Positions 13,236 through 27,720 are shown, numbered from the stretch's first letter. The stretch is DNA of 64,000 nt from Branchiostoma floridae (GCF_000003815.2 NC_049986.1:13089876-13153875); one strand, 5' to 3'. Program-made: numbers and translations. Notes: generated from the sequence alone by a model not told the origin.

Positions 13236-14409
13236 ATATCCACGGGAGAGTTTCCCGTTCAAACCACAGGGTCCAACACCCCTCCGACACGTGTATTAAA
13301 CTTGGCGCCTTGAAGCATAGGGAGTGTGAGGGGTGTGGCCTGGGCCCGTCTGTCTCCTGTAGTGAAGTTATTTCCTGGTCAGGAGGTGACGGTTAAGGAC
13401 GGTTTACTTCTCACGTTGTACGGCGCGTGGCAAGTCAACGACTCCGTTTTTAATGAGATCCACATCTTGTGTACCTTAACGAAGACACCACACTTTCTCG
13501 GAAGGAGTTAGGTACCCCCTAGGGTGTGACGGCCTAAACCAAAGCGGTGCTACATTAAAGTTTAATACACAGTTTGTACTGAGAAAGTTGGACTCCTTTA
13601 AGTGCAGATATGTTATGGCACATGGTTCTCCAATGGCGGTGTGGATGATATATAAATGGTATTGATATTGGCGGGACACGTAGAGGTTACAACAAGACGT
13701 AATAAAACAGGACGTAAAAAGATTTTCTTGAACGAATCCGTTTTACGGTAATCTCCACTTATCGTCGCACAGTCTTGGTGGGTGGATGGGTGTGTTCACT
13801 GTGTTGTAATTATCATGTTGACATTTTCTTTGATATTTACTCTGATGTAAGAACCCCTCAGTAACGACTAAGGAAACATTGAAGCACTCCCTGCCTTTCC
13901 ATAAAGAAACGACTTTCATTTATTTTGGCCCAATCAGAACAAATGTTGGAAACCGCACGCCCATCTTCCTACCTCCCTATTTCCTGTCGTCCCAGATAAG
14001 GACATTTTGACAGCACACACAGACTTCCCTATAAACAGAACTCACATGATGCAGGAGTAATCTCGGTCAGACGACAGCATCACGAGACTGTCAGTGCGCG
14101 GGGCTACCCACTCTGAATGCCAAGGGCGTTGCCGCAGTAGGGCACTCAGGTCGATGTGTAGATCGTCTGTGAGTCTTTAAGTAGGGTGAAAATGTCGACC
14201 TATCGCATAACATCTACAATGCCATAGAAACGTTGGAATACAATACCATGAACTAGGACTTATGATAGTGATTAAGCCATATCTAACAACAAGAATAGCT
14301 AAAAATAGCTAACAACATTGTTAAGCTAAATGTGGATTCAAGTACTATAAAGTCAAAGTCAAATGTTTGTCACAGACTTGTAGGTAACGTTTAACGTTAG
14401 GTGGTATCT

Positions 14410-14639
14410 CACTCCACTTGGGGCACCGGTGCGGCACTGCGGGGGTCCTTCACTGCGGCACTGTTGTGTTATTTTCGCCGATTTTTATATATTTAGATAT
14501 TGCGTAATACGGAAAAGTATGACTTAGAAGACAACAAAATACACAAAACGTCAAAAAATCCGTTCTTTATCTCTGAAATTCGTTGAGTTATCTTTCGAAC
14601 CCCGCAGTGCCGCACCGGTGCACCAAAGCAAGTGCAGTC
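14410..14639. mobile_element. Fold-back MITE with GC-rich inverted ends
   Basis: The left arm CACTCCACTTGGGGCACCGG continues TGCGGCACTGCGGGG. It is mirrored on the right by CCCCGCAGTGCCGCACCGGT, then GCACCAAAGCAAGTGCAGT. The centre is AT-rich and noncoding. Confidence 0.7.
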
Positions 14640-16245
14640 AAAAACCACCTTCACAGAGGACATCGAGGGGGAAGGTTTAAAACTAGATGATTTACCCCTC
14701 GTAAATCATGAATGCATTCCTGAAACGTAAACTTTGCACACCTCCAACGCACGTGATGGAGACAATAGGACCTGGCAGGGTCGTCAGGTGATACTACAGA
14801 ACCCAACACATCGCTGACACTAGATAATACGTTGAAAGGTGCGGAATGACCTCTGTGTTGGCGTTGGTTAACTTTGATCTCCTTGCAGGGGAGGGGGCAC
14901 CTGTCGGTCAAGGACCTGAGCACACAAACCCTACAGCAACATATCAGTCATTACAACTGTCTGCCGTCGCTTTGTAATTACCTGATTCTAACGCGGCCTT
15001 CAGTGCTAACAAAGAGGCGCGAGGTGCGGCAGTGATAAGGCCTTTACATCACGCATGTTATGAAGTGTCAGAAAGTGCTATGGGTAGGACATCGGTAGTA
15101 AAGGGACTACTTGTGTTTCAAGATACTGATATCCACAACTTGTTAGGGTTTTCATGTCGTAATACAAAGAAATAAAAGAGATGATGAAATTTGTGATAGT
15201 CTAATTACTTCAACCCAGACACTCATGTGGAACAAGTGTACAGCGTCTTTCTGATCACTGTACTATGTTCAAGAATACGGGCCGGGTATCCATGTACAAA
15301 CATAGACGCTCGGTATGTTAGAAGGGTCCATGACATCTTCAAAGATGCTCCGTGAAATGCAACCAGGCAAAGACTCGTCTTTTTTATATTGTAAGAAAAG
15401 CCCTCAACAGGAGTCGTTTGACTTGTACAGTACTAGCAAGTAACCAACAATGCCTTTTTAAACTTCCGACTGACATTAATCACAGACTATTGTTGGACTT
15501 CGCGGACGTCATTTTGCATTATACAAAACACACATCAAAATACACTACATTGTTCAGGTTTGCTTGACAAAATACTCCACATAATATCTATTAGAGAAAT
15601 TGTAAAAAATTAAACAATGCCATACGTCCTATCATTTGCACATTTGAGCTATCGCTGGAAGAGAACAAGAATCATCTCCACTGTTCTTTAAGGCCATGTC
15701 CTGAAACCAAAACATTGGACATTCCTGGACCAGTGGGTCCTCTTCCTCCTGGCCTGGCGCCCTCCCGTTTCAGGACGTGGTTGGAATATCAAACACCCCT
15801 GATGTTTTGTTAGGCGGGCACGGCCCCTCACACACCCCTCACCCTCCCCTGGTCAGCCCCTGTACCGCCACAGGGGGACCGGGTGCGGCGCGAATCGAAA
15901 CGGCGGATAAAAGATGAAGAAGGAAATTGTGAGAACATTGGCGCTATTCAGAAGACGCTAATGAATGCTGACGTTATCAATGGCAAAGTAGTATTACATA
16001 ACCTTGAAGTTCCTAGCCATACAGCAACATACTAAGTATTTGTATTACTATTTCCATTTTAGAAACAAGAATTCCGAGCTGCAATACTGGACTTATTTTA
16101 AAAAGGGACTATACTTTTAAAAGATACCGTCTCTGATGTTTAAATGGTTGACCTGGCGTTAGGTCTCTTTGGGTCTGCTGTTATCCATTGGCCACCAACC
16201 AAAACGTGCAATCTGTATTGGACGGGGAAAGGTACATTTTACCAA

Positions 16246-16415
16246 TCTCCGAGCAGATATCTAATGGTGTTAGCAATTTCCATTTGCCCCAGTAGGCCTA
16301 TATAGGGGGCTATTGGATTGGAGATTGCCAGCCGCCTTGATATTGGACTGGAGTGCAAATGGGGACTGTGCTAGCTGGCTTGAATTGCTAGCCCCAGTAG
16401 AGTTCAGCTCGGAGA
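16246..16415. mobile_element. Fold-back element with CTCCGAGC ends
   Basis: The ends are ATCTCCGAGCAGA and AGCTCGGAGAT, with complementary inner blocks (TTGCCCCAGTAGG and related; CAAATGGGG). The termini are one base off the CTCCAAGCAGA family, suggesting a related but diverged MITE. Confidence 0.5.
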
Positions 16416-17038
16416 TCACATTTTACATCCTAGTTCAAGTAGTTGGATGTACATTGAAAATCTTGAAAGTACTACTCTCCGAACCCTAACCCCCCACCAA
16501 GACCCATGCCATCTGTCTGACCTGTCAGACAAGGTGGGCGAGCACACGCACACCGGACTGGGCATTTGAACACACCGTGTGTTTATGTTGTGAAACTAGA
16601 GACGTTACATCATGACATCATGACCTGGTCATCTTTGATTGACAGCTCAGTCACATGGTAGGGTCGCCAGATAATTACTGTAGGGGGTTTAGATACCATC
16701 AATGAGAGATTTCTTAAAGCAAATAGATTGTCTGCACTATTACAAGGTACTAAACCACAACCGTCGGTCTTCTAGACCACATCTGATATCATACATGGTC
16801 TCCATTATGAATTTATAATGCTAAGGGTAGATTTTTTCCCCGTATGATAGTTTGTACCCCCCTCAATCAAGACCAAAGTTGGATCTGTCCAAGGATCAGA
16901 TTTGTCCACAAAAGAGACCCCAAACTAAACAGACAGGAGAACATAGGGATTTACGGTCCAGCCGGTAGCGACTATCGCACAGTGTTCTACAACAACTCAT
17001 GATCAGAAGACGCGAGGTCTACAGACATCGGATGAGAC

Positions 17039-20000
17039 ATGTTCATTCTCCCGCTGATCTCCATCTTTTACATCGTCATAGCTCGAGCCAGAGGTGAGTT
17101 TTTTACATGTTTAACTAACGTCCACAGTCGTTGTCGCCCGGTACTTGCTTCAGAACGCAGTCACGTTGTACCGGCGTGGCGCGCCGGGCATGTGTTGAAG
17201 TGCCTGTTGAGTACGTCGGAAGGTGCCGCGTGTTGCCACTCTCCATGGCTTATCTGATAAGAGGAGATATAAAACATGTTTGCGTAACGCTCTTGAAGAT
17301 AAGGAAATAAGCCACAATGGTTACTAGCTGTAGATCTGGGTATTCTGCAGGTTGCAATCATGCATTTCCCAAAGTTATGTTACATGTAATATTGTACATG
17401 GTGTTGAAACAAAGGCTTAACCTTGAGTATCTGAAAACAACTCATTTTCATGAACTTTTTTTGCTGCGACCAAGGTCGTACTTTGGCCCATGTTACAGCC
17501 ACTGTCGCAATGTATATGTCTTTGTTGACATTTCGCATTGTGCCGGTTCCTTTATCCACGCAGTGGTGTCGGGTGTCTGGTCCTACGTCACATCGTCGGA
17601 CCTTTTTCAAGCGGCGAGCTTTAAATGGTGTAAAAGCAACGTGCTGTTAGTGTTACATACTGATCATTAGGTATCCTTTCGTAGGCTTTCACGCTTATCT
17701 TTTCAACTCCAGTTTTTCTACTGAGTACACACTATTACCTGTCGTTGTAGCTATAACCAACATTCTGAAGTATTTAAGCCAACAAAAGCATTTAAAAGCA
17801 ACATTTCTATGTATGAAGAACAATGAAAAACGGATTACAGTTCGTGTGTCGGCCATTTTATGACGGAATCGTTGAGTCCCTGAATATGTGCCGCAGACAC
17901 TGTGTTGTGTACATAGCAAACATATCGACTATGTTCAAGCGGCTATATGCTGATAGCGCGTCTGTTACTGTTCAACTTGTACATACAGCGAGTACAAGAG
18001 AGGGGGGAGAGGTACATCTGCGCTGCTTCATACTACTTCCACTTTTTGAGCCAGAACAACAATGGTCCCGAATAACAATGTAATGCTTCTAAAGTCCAGA
18101 TCTTAAGAGAACAGGCCTTTAATATTTGCAGCATTGCATTTGCCGCCATCTAACTGATATTTTGTTTCATCTCTTTGTCCCCATTTTCACCAAAAAAGAC
18201 AAGACCTTTTAGGGATTAAAAGACAGCTGCTATATGTGTACCGATTGACGTAAGTAGACATCACTCTGCAGACACCGAGATGCTGATAGATATGAAATTT
18301 GTATATTTGGAGATCTTCGGTAAACGATAGCAGTGAGTTCAGTAGCAATAGCTCCTTCTTCGACTTGCACTGAACTAATGCGTGTTTTAGAGCTCCAGTT
18401 TAAAACTAGACGCACTTTAAAAAAATACACCAACGTGATTGTCTACTTGTTCCCTGGATTCTCTCCATTGAATGAGAGTGAGAAATAGAAGTTAGTTATA
18501 AATTAGCGATAATGAAGTTTAGGGAGAGGGTTGGCCAAGGACAACCAGGACTCATGCATCCTCACGCAGGGTCAAGTAGCTGGCAATGGATATAAATTGA
18601 TAGCCGTGGCCATTGTCCCCTGTATCCTAGCAACGACGGGAAAATGGCGGTGCTAAATTACTGAATGGACCAACGCCAGGCCTATCTCCAAGTAGATGTA
18701 TGGTGCCAGTTGGTCTGATTCTTATAATTTTCATTGCTGTATATGCCTTCGGAAAAAAAAACCAGTGCAGTGCTTACCATCTCTTAACTATTGTCTCGGC
18801 ACCGATATCACTTCGCTTTGTGTCCTCTTACATGTCTGACGTTCCTTTCTTATGTCTTTAAGGAGCACGAGTATGTTACTGGGACCTGGGATGCTTCACG
18901 GATGAGCCTCCCTACCCTGAGCGCCTCCCCCAGCCTCCCGAGGCGCTGAACGTGCAGTTCCTCCTGTACACCCGCCACAACATGGACGACCCGCAAACTC
19001 TCACCGTGTGGGACATAGAGGGGACAGAGACTTCCCACTTCAATAGGTGAGTCTACATGTATGGGCCAGGTAAATGAGATTTGCTGTCTGAAAACCAGTG
19101 TAAGATTTCAAATTTTACGCATATTAAAGTTCTTTATTAAATACCTTAGAAATAGTGCACTGACTTTTCAATCTACCCAAATAGATAACGTTAAGTCAAT
19201 CAAAGATTTTAAAGGCAGAAGGGAGGATTAAATGAAAGAGATGTGATTGAATGGTGTTATCACGTCAGAAAGATGTAACGTTATAAGAGTTTGTTTCACT
19301 ACGGGAAAAAAAATAGCTGAACCCGTTTCCGTTGAGCTCCAACTGGTTTCCAAGCTTTGGTGGCGGAATGGTGTGCAAAATGAAAAATAAAGATCTTTGA
19401 AAAGATCATTGTCTTTTTTAATTTGCTCAAGGAGGTTATAATCAATTTTAACCACCTTCATTTGCCAAATGACTGGACCCCTCACGTCACAGCTATGACG
19501 TCACGACAGTTTACTCTGCTGAGGTGAGGTGATCTTGGGAAAGTTTACTCTCTTCACGCCCGACTTCCCCTGAAATGTTTATCTGTCAAACCTCACAAAG
19601 CGCAATGTTTAGCCATAGTGACAACGGTACGCGCCACGGATAGCCCCATGCCGTCTGCACCAATCACGGATCATCTTGACAAAAGCGCGGGAACATGTTA
19701 TTTTGGGTTGAGCTAATATTTGGTGTATGCCGTGCCCCTCCTACCCCAAGTATATTACAGAAGTACACTCTTGCCAACTTGGCAATCTGCCGTCAAAGGA
19801 CGAATTTATAGAAGAACTGGAGGTTCTAGCATCCTTGCGCGACCTCGGGAGTCTTCCCGCCTTGTCACAATGCCAAGACCACCAGAGAGCGCCACAGGAC
19901 GTTCCGACATGGGCAGTCATAACTACTTAAAGATTTCCCTCAGTGAAAGAATGTCTTAGATGAAGGCTTGACTAATAAGCAATCGGCACGGGATGTCTAT

Positions 20001-23000
20001 TATGTCTCCTGGCAGAACCTCAAGTCACGGGACAAGGAAGTAGACTGCCAACATTGTTCATTGTGACTATAAGATCTAAGCAAATATTCTTCAAAATAAC
20101 AATGAATGTGAGAGAAAACAGTATGAAGTGATTGAAACATTCGCTGACTCAAAACGAAGGCGTGTCCGAATTTGTCTCTTGGCAAACTATCTCTCAGAAT
20201 CCATCTCGCTGCAGGGCATGTACATGTATGCTGGGGTAGGGCCAATATTGATACCCTACCTACTTACTATATATGATGAAACGTTATCAAGACACCAACC
20301 GTAACGAAAACATGTTTAGAGCATTACAAAATAGCATATATGACCTCCTTCGGTCAGTATGGGCTCGTATGGTAAAATCCTGATTGACATCAGCCCTGCA
20401 GCTTAGGCTATGGCTTTTTAAAATCAGTCCTTTACGAGAATGACGGCATTTGCCACATGGGGCACGTTTGTAAGCTGACTCAGGTCTGTTAGCTCTTGAC
20501 TATAAAAAAATTGTCGAAATATCAGAAGATTCAATTCCATAGTTCTATTGTAACCTAATCCACAACAGTCAACAGTGCAAACCGATCTAAACCGTACATA
20601 CCCAAGTAAAAGACAGTTTATGGGAGCGCCATCTAGCGAGTAATCTGAACATATTGCAGTGTTCATTTTCGACATTGACTTTGACTTTATTAAGATAACA
20701 ATAAGATACACGTAGGTAACAGGCAGCGATTGTTGGTGTTGTGACCCACACATTAACACATGCATACACCAAATACAAGCAATGAATAGATACAGTCTAG
20801 AATCTCATATTTAAGACATTGACTTTATTTTTGTAAGGACTGCGGACACCAAGGTCATCATACATGGCTTCATTGATGACACCGACGTCGAGTGGCTCAT
20901 CAACATGAAGGACGCCATATTGTACAGGGAAGACGCCAACGTCATCCTGGTGGACTGGGCGGGGGGTTCGAAAACCCTGGACTACACCCAGGCAGCGGCA
21001 GACACCAGGGTGGTGGGGTCAGAGGTCGCCAGATTTATCATTTTTATAAAGGTACGAATTTTCCCTTGATGCAAATGGTTCATTTGTCCGCCATTTTGAA
21101 TGTTGTCAAGTTTGTAGGTCAGTGATGATGATGATAATGAGTGATGAACGTATTGTTTACATGGTCATAGACTTGATTTTTGTGCCGATGACAATTGACA
21201 AAAAATAACTGTAACGTTATGTCTTCTGTTTATGTTCCGCAGTATTTAAAAGACTACCCGGAAGAAAGATTTCATCTAATAGGTCACAGCCTTGGGTCAC
21301 ATATAGCAGGGCAAGCGGGGAAGTTATGGAAAGGAATAGGTAGAATAACGGGTGAGATATGTACATGCACTTTTAAATAACCTTTTTCTCAAACAATACA
21401 ACACGCCAAATACAAAAAGGATAGTAGACTAAGTTTGTATGTTTGCTTGCTTCAATGTGAACACTTTGGAGAAATTTAGAAGACAAATTGTAAGTATCCG
21501 TCTTCAGTCGTGTTTCTATTGAGGCACGTTGCATAGTACATTCAAAGGATTTAACGCTTATTTTACTTTCTAAAATCTACTTTCCTTTTCGTCAGGGCTG
21601 GACCCCGCCTACCCGTTCTTTGAGGGTAAACCGCCGGAAGTCCGCCTCGATCCGACAGACGCCATCTTTGTAGACGCCATCCACACTGACGGAGATGCTA
21701 ATCACAAATTAGGTACGGAGTTGAGACGACACACATTTACTTCCACTTAACAGTTTCAACTCAAATTTATGGTTGTCAGTTTCAGATGACATAGAACTTG
21801 AATTTCAGTAACTGTACTAAAAGGATGTTGGTGAAAAATATCAAAATATCATGTAATGTGAAGATAGACATATTCTGAATTTTGTGCAAAGGTACGTTTT
21901 GGATCATACTCTTTGACTTCTCTTTGACGCTGCTCTGATTCGAAGGCTCGTGTGACGTCATTGCCGCGATCTGTATCAACATGTTTACCCTCACACAATG
22001 CTGTACACACGGCGCTGACAAACAATGTAACACAGCCCATGCTATCGTGTCACCTGCCTGTTTAATGTCTTTTGTTTGTGGCGAGGTGTACGTGCCAAAT
22101 TGAATAACCGAAATGGACGGGTCTACCATAAAACTGTATATTTCTTTTCCTATGCACAGTTCGTCGAACTTTTCCTACACAAAGAAGGGGAAACTCAAGA
22201 CCACACGTATAAAGACACTGATCCTCCTTTAAAAGAAGGCTTTTAAAGTCAAGTCCTGTCCTTCAGCAACATTACCACTATGTTGATAGAAACATGAGTG
22301 TATGTCAACTTTTTACGTAAACAGTATCAAAGCACCAACACTTTGTCTCCCAGCAAAGTGTTCTGGTATAAATTATCACCAATCGTTATATGATAGTATT
22401 TCAAAAAATCCAAATCTATATGTCACAAACTTAATTGACATTTTTTCTTCGCATGATAAATTTTTGGTCAAATTTTGCAGCCGGTTTCGGCATGATGGAC
22501 CCAGTCGGCCATCTTGATTTCTACCCGAACGGTGGGATGGACCAACCAGGGTGCGGGGAGTCTCTGTTTGAGTACGTCAGGGACCAAGGTGTCTGGGGAG
22601 GTAGGTTTTCTTTTTTTTCAATTTGTCTGTCTATTTGCGCCTAAAATGACAATATTACGCCACGAATCGTTGCGTATGTAGAAGGTAAAAAATCTACGAA
22701 GACTCTGCACTGTTCAAAAACATTGCTTCCCCCCTTCCACCGCTTGAAACAACCTGTGCCAGTGTTCCAAGTTCAAACTCCTGGTAGATATCCAGTTTTG
22801 TTCAATGTATAGCATAGAATAGCTTCTCTTTGGTTATCAATGCCTTCCAAGCACGACACTACACTTAACTAGCATCGCAATAATCCTCGCTTGTTCTATC
22901 TTACAGATAGTCTTTACATACCTTTGCACTGTCCTTGGTGCTGAATGGCTATTGCACCGAAGTACCTAAAGCGAAAAAAACGCTTTTCAAATATTTCGTC

Positions 23001-26000
23001 CAAATTTTAACATGTCGACAATTCGTTTGCTTAATCAATCCATCCGTACTGGTATTGAGCAGCAATACACAATATTATGATGACCTGTATTGTTGTCTAA
23101 TGTTGAATAACTCCTTGTCTATCTATTCTATCGACAGGCGGCGAGACGTTTGTCGTCTGTAACCATCTCCGGGCGGTCATTCTCTTCATAGACTCCATAA
23201 ACTCGGATTGTTCCTGGAGGGCCTACCCTTGTTCGGATTATCAGACTTTTGTAGATGGTAAAGTATGAATTCTATGCATATACATATTCTGTGTATTCTA
23301 CACATAGCAGCAACAGAACATTGCTATGGTTATCATGTCAATAGAAGATCTACTAAACCTTGTAAATTCGATTTCATTTTATCAATAGTCAACCATGCTC
23401 ACCATTCTGAAATACTACATCTAAGCTGAAATCTGAAATAATACACCAAACTTACCCAATCGTGTAACGCAATGTAAGGTATGCAAAAAGCAGCTACTCA
23501 CTAGATATGATTTTGGAATGAAAGATAGTACATTGTATCATTACATTATGACATGCTATCGTATTTGCATTACAGTTCTTCTCAATAGGCGTCGCTGTGT
23601 GTTAGAACTTACATGTTTATTTCATTTATTTTGAATCGCAGGAAACTGCATGACATGTGGTGACGCAGGTTGTTACTCCATGGGTTACGATGCAGACAAG
23701 GCGTACACAGCAGGCAGTCCGGTCAACATGAAACTGTACATGACTACAGCGGACAGCTATCCTTTCTGTCGTGAGTATCTACAAAAAAAACTATTTCATC
23801 TTTTATTACCCCTACTTTGATCCACCTTGTTAACGTTAACCTTGCTGACAAATATGGTGTATTTTTGTAGAAGTTGGAAAGTCACTGTAATGGCTGAAAA
23901 ACATGACACATGTGCTACCCCTTATACATTCTTCTATTCTTAGATTTCTTCTATTTCAGATACTCTAAAATGTCTCTGTCAGTGTCCATGCTCCATACTA
24001 GACTATGTCACGATATATTTTGCACTTCATATGACGTGTAAAACTGTAAGTGAAGTAATGTTGACCGTAGCGTGGAGTATTCTGATTGGACGACCCGAGC
24101 ATGCATAATCTCGCGTTACGTAAATCAATGCGTGAAAACACGAGACCTGGATGCAACCCAAAGTATTACAGACGTCATAGACGCAACCGAATACATCACG
24201 ACTTTGTTATTGTATACTCGAATAACTGTGAAACCGCGCCACAATGTTAGTACGTATATCATGTATCTACCAATTTAACATTGGGGTCACCATTTAGATA
24301 AAAATAACTTGTCTGGTCGTGCGTTGAACTTAGGTTAGTTTAGGTCAACGCCATCAAATGTCTTTAGATTGGTTGTGTCGACATCATATAATATACAGAT
24401 GGGGATATCTAATATGATTGGTTTTGTGTTTATTTTCTAGACGAAGAGCTCCACCATGTCAAGTTATCCCTCAGCAAACCTCCGGACTGCGAGGAGTACA
24501 AGGCTGAACAGCTGTATCTGCGCCTGCGCGGGGAAAACAAGTCCACTGAAAACACCCCACTGTTAAAGTACGTCATGGACATTTCATCACTATCAGATTA
24601 CAACATTGTAGGAACTGATTTGTCTGGAGCAGCTTATATATTTTCTAGTTTAGAATAGATGCAATTGTGCTTTCATAATTTTGCTAAACCCGCCCGTCTT
24701 TTAAACCTTCACGTAATATAGGAACTAATCTCCAACCAGATCCACGGTGCGTAATGTATAGTATCAAACTTACCGTTTGACTCCCTTAGCCGGCTATACT
24801 CCCTGGCAAGCTTTGATACTATCTTATGGCACCGTAGGATCTGCTTGGAGATCAATTAGGAACATCTATTGCAGAATCAAGACAAAAGTCATTCTTGATT
24901 ATTGCATAAATCTTCTTTTCAACATACGCTGTCCTTCTGTGGTGGCGTCCTAACTTTAAAGTACTACGTCATCTTATCATATCATATCATATGACAAGCC
25001 TTGATATGACGTCTGAAGCACCAGGTCAAAAGTGCCGATTGCGTATGTACATTTTATGGTACTAAAATCTGTCCTATTGCTTATACAAGTCAAGTCAAGT
25101 TTATTGCACTTAATAATGATTGTAATGGGCACAAATTGAAATATTATGATCAATATTTTATAGGACAACAGTCTATATAGTAACATCAATGTGATACTAC
25201 AGTACATGAAGATTCTAGGTTATACAATGCATGTATTCACCCAGTTTATTGTTACCCCTTAGGGACCACCTTTCCTTGGAACACAAGAGTGACAGCTTCG
25301 AGTTTATCGTGGGGAGTCGGAAGGGGATCGGGTCCATCCGGGGACTTGACCTTCGGTGGAAGCCGTACTCAGATAACATCCTGAGCAGTCTGGGCGTGTT
25401 CGCCGAGTGGCTGTTCGCGTCGGATCTCGGCACGTGCGTCAAGCTGGACAAGGTTCGGGTGGACACCGCGGGGGATGTCAACGGGACGACGTAAGTCATG
25501 ATGTTTATTTCAATGACAGGTAGAAAGACTATTTAGACCATATGTTAGACTCAACATGTTGACATTTCCTTGTACCAGTTTGACCTCCGTTTGCATGTAT
25601 GTATAGATGTTACTTAGAGGACCTAATGAAAAGATTATCTTTCTTTCTATAAGGCCTTTGTCAAACTAAGGTATCATTTTGTAAAAGTCGTACGAAGCAA
25701 CTAGCTCCGCGCACTGTAGTTGATCTCTCTTTCTCTTCTTAGATTGTCGTCGCTGATATATTACAATCTAGAAAACTGTCGCTAGATGGCGTAACCTGGA
25801 TAAACATTTACTTCTCTGAAGCAATAGTGGCAAGTACACGTGTCTGAAGGCAATGCAGCTTGTCACGTTTAGTCGGAACCAAGTTTATTTTGGCATCGCG
25901 ATATTGAACTAGTTTTGGAGCCGGTTCAAGTTGGCCGCTAGTCCAGACGACACAACACTGGCGTTCATGTCGTCATGCTGTAAATATCCGTACAAACGTG

Positions 26001-26354
26001 GCAAATATTTCTCTTTATGGCCATTTGAATACACTTGGATGCAATTTGCAGAGGGCCTGCTTGCGTAGTCTCTACCAGACTCTGGATCGCTGGAAAAATC
26101 GTAGAAATGGAACAAATAGAGGAGTAAGACGGCCAGAGGAATATAACCGGCCAAGGAACAGCTCGCGATCCTAGAGCGATCCGGAGTCTGGTAGAGACTA
26201 CTGTTTGCGTGCCCTACGAGCAACAACGCTTTGTCTTCTCTGACCGTTAATTTTCCGGAAATCTGTTTTCCACAGCACTGAAGTGGTCTGTACACGAAAG
26301 GACCTGCAGCCCGACATCACACAAACATTCCAGCTAGAAGAGGGCTGCCTGTGA
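17039..26354 (+). CDS. Pancreatic-type lipase gene 2 with PLAT domain, complete
   Basis: Predicted secreted acyl-glycerol lipase, 493 aa. Eleven exons: 17039-17093, 18863-19046, 20838-21051, 21243-21351, 21596-21712, 22481-22600, 23138-23257, 23642-23770, 24441-24567, 25263-25490, 26276-26354. All junctions are AG/GT and the reading frame stays open to TGA. The signal peptide starts [19 protein letters not shown]. Then come [21 protein letters not shown], nucleophile Ser in LIGHSLGSH (exon 4), catalytic Asp in GLDPAYPFF (exon 5), [10 protein letters not shown], and catalytic His in VVCNHLRA (exon 7). The cysteine-bounded loop between PGCG and VCNH is about 22 residues, the size of a full classic lid, not the short lid of PLA1-type members. 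Exons 9-11 form the PLAT/LH2 domain, ending EEGCL. Vertebrate pancreatic lipases have a similar length (about 465 aa). Substrate preference cannot be read from sequence. Confidence 0.93.
24728..24852. mobile_element. Fold-back MITE, CTCCAAGCAGA family, copy B (lipase 2 intron 9)
   Basis: The left end ATCTCCAACCAGATCCACGG is mirrored by ACCGTAGGATCTGCTTGGAGAT. It shares the right-hand end with copy A at 13 kb. It lies wholly within intron 9 of lipase 2. Confidence 0.75.
26065..26201. mobile_element. MITE-like fold-back in lipase 2 intron 10
   Basis: The left arm GTAGTCTCTACCAGACTC.GGATCGCT is mirrored by AGCGATCC.GAGTCTGGTAGAGACTAC, an inverted repeat of about 27 bp with one mismatch. The 80-bp centre also contains GGCC/CCGG blocks. 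Its right end is about 75 bp before the acceptor of the last exon. Confidence 0.75.
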
Positions 26355-26514
26355 GCGAAGTCGCCGAGATCGGATAGAGAGCTGTACGGTCGAAGGGTTT
26401 TGACAGGAACTGTTTAGCAGAAACTGTTTGGTCCATACTACGCGTATACGTCACATTTCCAAACCGGGGCCCGGTCGGGCAGCTTTCGAGAACGGAAAGT
26501 ATGATATAAAAGAC

Positions 26515-26520
26515 ATTAAA
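26515..26520 (+). terminator. Possible polyadenylation signal of lipase 2
   Basis: ATTAAA lies 160 nt after the stop codon. It is the first common poly(A) signal variant downstream. Confidence 0.4.
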
Positions 26521-26819
26521 CTACACAAGACCTAAAGAGAATAGTCGTGGGCATTATTTGTGAGTATTGTCCCGCGTACATTTCTATTTTTCGTTTCCAC
26601 AAGCAGCCCGGCATTACTAAACTAATGAGCGATTGTTAGTAAGAACAAAACATAATTAAAACACGATACACGTCTATTCTTTAATGGCCCTGGAATCATG
26701 TCTGTGTGTCATTCCGTTACAAGGTGGATAACGTTGAAATTTAGAAAGATTGGTGGATTTCCACCGATACGTGTATTATCTTGTACTGTGAGGTTTAGCA
26801 GACACAAATGATGGGTATT

Positions 26820-27060
26820 TACAAGATGTTGATGAGTAATAAGAAAAGGATGTAGAGAAAGAACGGAGAACGGAAGACTAGAGGCACATTGAAGGACGGG
26901 TGGGAGAAAGGAGAATGGGTAAGAAGGAAGAAAGGGATGGAGTAATGAAGTAAGAAAGGGAAGAAGGAACAAATGGAAGAATGAAAGGAAAAAGAAAGAA
27001 GAAAAAGAAAAGGGAAGGAAGAGGGGGGGAAGGAAGGAGAGAAGAATGAAAGAATAGAAG
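26820..27060. repeat. Polypurine tract (AAGGAAG-type)
   Basis: A long purine-rich, low-complexity block of GAAGGA/GAAAGA units. The apparent long ORFs on the other strand here are artefacts of this composition. Confidence 0.7.
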
Positions 27061-27419
27061 CGGGAATGCTGGAATGAGTATAATTTTAGAATTGCCTGTT
27101 GAAGATGTAAACAAATAGTTGTTTTGGACATTGGAGTAAAGCCCTTCATGACTTTTGTAACATCCGGCAGCAGGGTGCAAGAAAAATGCAAGACGTTTGT
27201 ATAATTCCAACTTATGTTCCAGCTAAGCTGATTATCATCGATTACCGATCATGATCAGATATAATTGTTTCGAAAACAAAGATTCGTAACTGTTGTTCAA
27301 ATTTTCCACAGCCGTAACAAAAATTATATAGATGTAAGTATTGATGATTCTGTTAATATGCAAATATGTGATTCGTGTATTGATAAGATTATCAGTTCTT
27401 TGTTGATTTTTTTATGTCT

Positions 27420-27720
27420 TATGGCAGGTTTTCCTACTTGACATACTGACCTGGTTGTTGGGCTTGTTGACTAAACGTTCTGGGTTCGAATCCCTTGCCT
27501 TTTTACTCATTTGATCGGGTAAAAAATTAGCATCTGGCTTTGGTTAGGGACGTCGTCTTGGATAGGACGTAGAGCAGAAAGTTCAGTGCTTGAAAAAGGT
27601 CACAAACTGGGCACGTTAAAGAACCCACCACACTTATCGAAAAAATCAGGAGTCCATCTCAGTGTGAGTGGATCAAATTTTACTGTCTGTATGACGTAAC
27701 GTAAACCTACAAGACCGGTG
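27420..27720 (+). mobile_element. tRNA-derived SINE copy (likely)
   Basis: GGTTCGAATCC at about 27484-27494 is a perfect pol III B-box. About 35 bp upstream, TGGTTGTTGGGC is A-box-like. Downstream is GGGACGTCGT...GGACGT and GCACGTTAAAGAACCCACCAC, a body type I recall from tRNA-derived SINEs of marine invertebrates. The ends and family need a repeat-library search. Confidence 0.55.

Larger units (their letters stand above)
10043..17038. other. Intergenic region between divergent lipase genes 1 and 2
   Basis: About 7 kb with no convincing exon. It contains fold-back elements near 13.1, 14.4 and 16.2 kb (listed separately) and a pyrimidine-rich simple-repeat stretch near 11770-11870. If the 10.0 kb exon is used, this would be a shared upstream region for divergent lipase promoters. 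Confidence 0.4.

Noticed and set aside
26709-27210. ORFs of 160 and 110 aa rich in Phe/Leu/Pro on the minus strand
   Set aside because: They are translations of a polypurine simple-sequence tract, with no start context, domain or splice partners.
27484-27494. B-box as evidence of a functional tRNA gene
   Set aside because: No cloverleaf can be drawn around it, and the following sequence looks like a SINE body.
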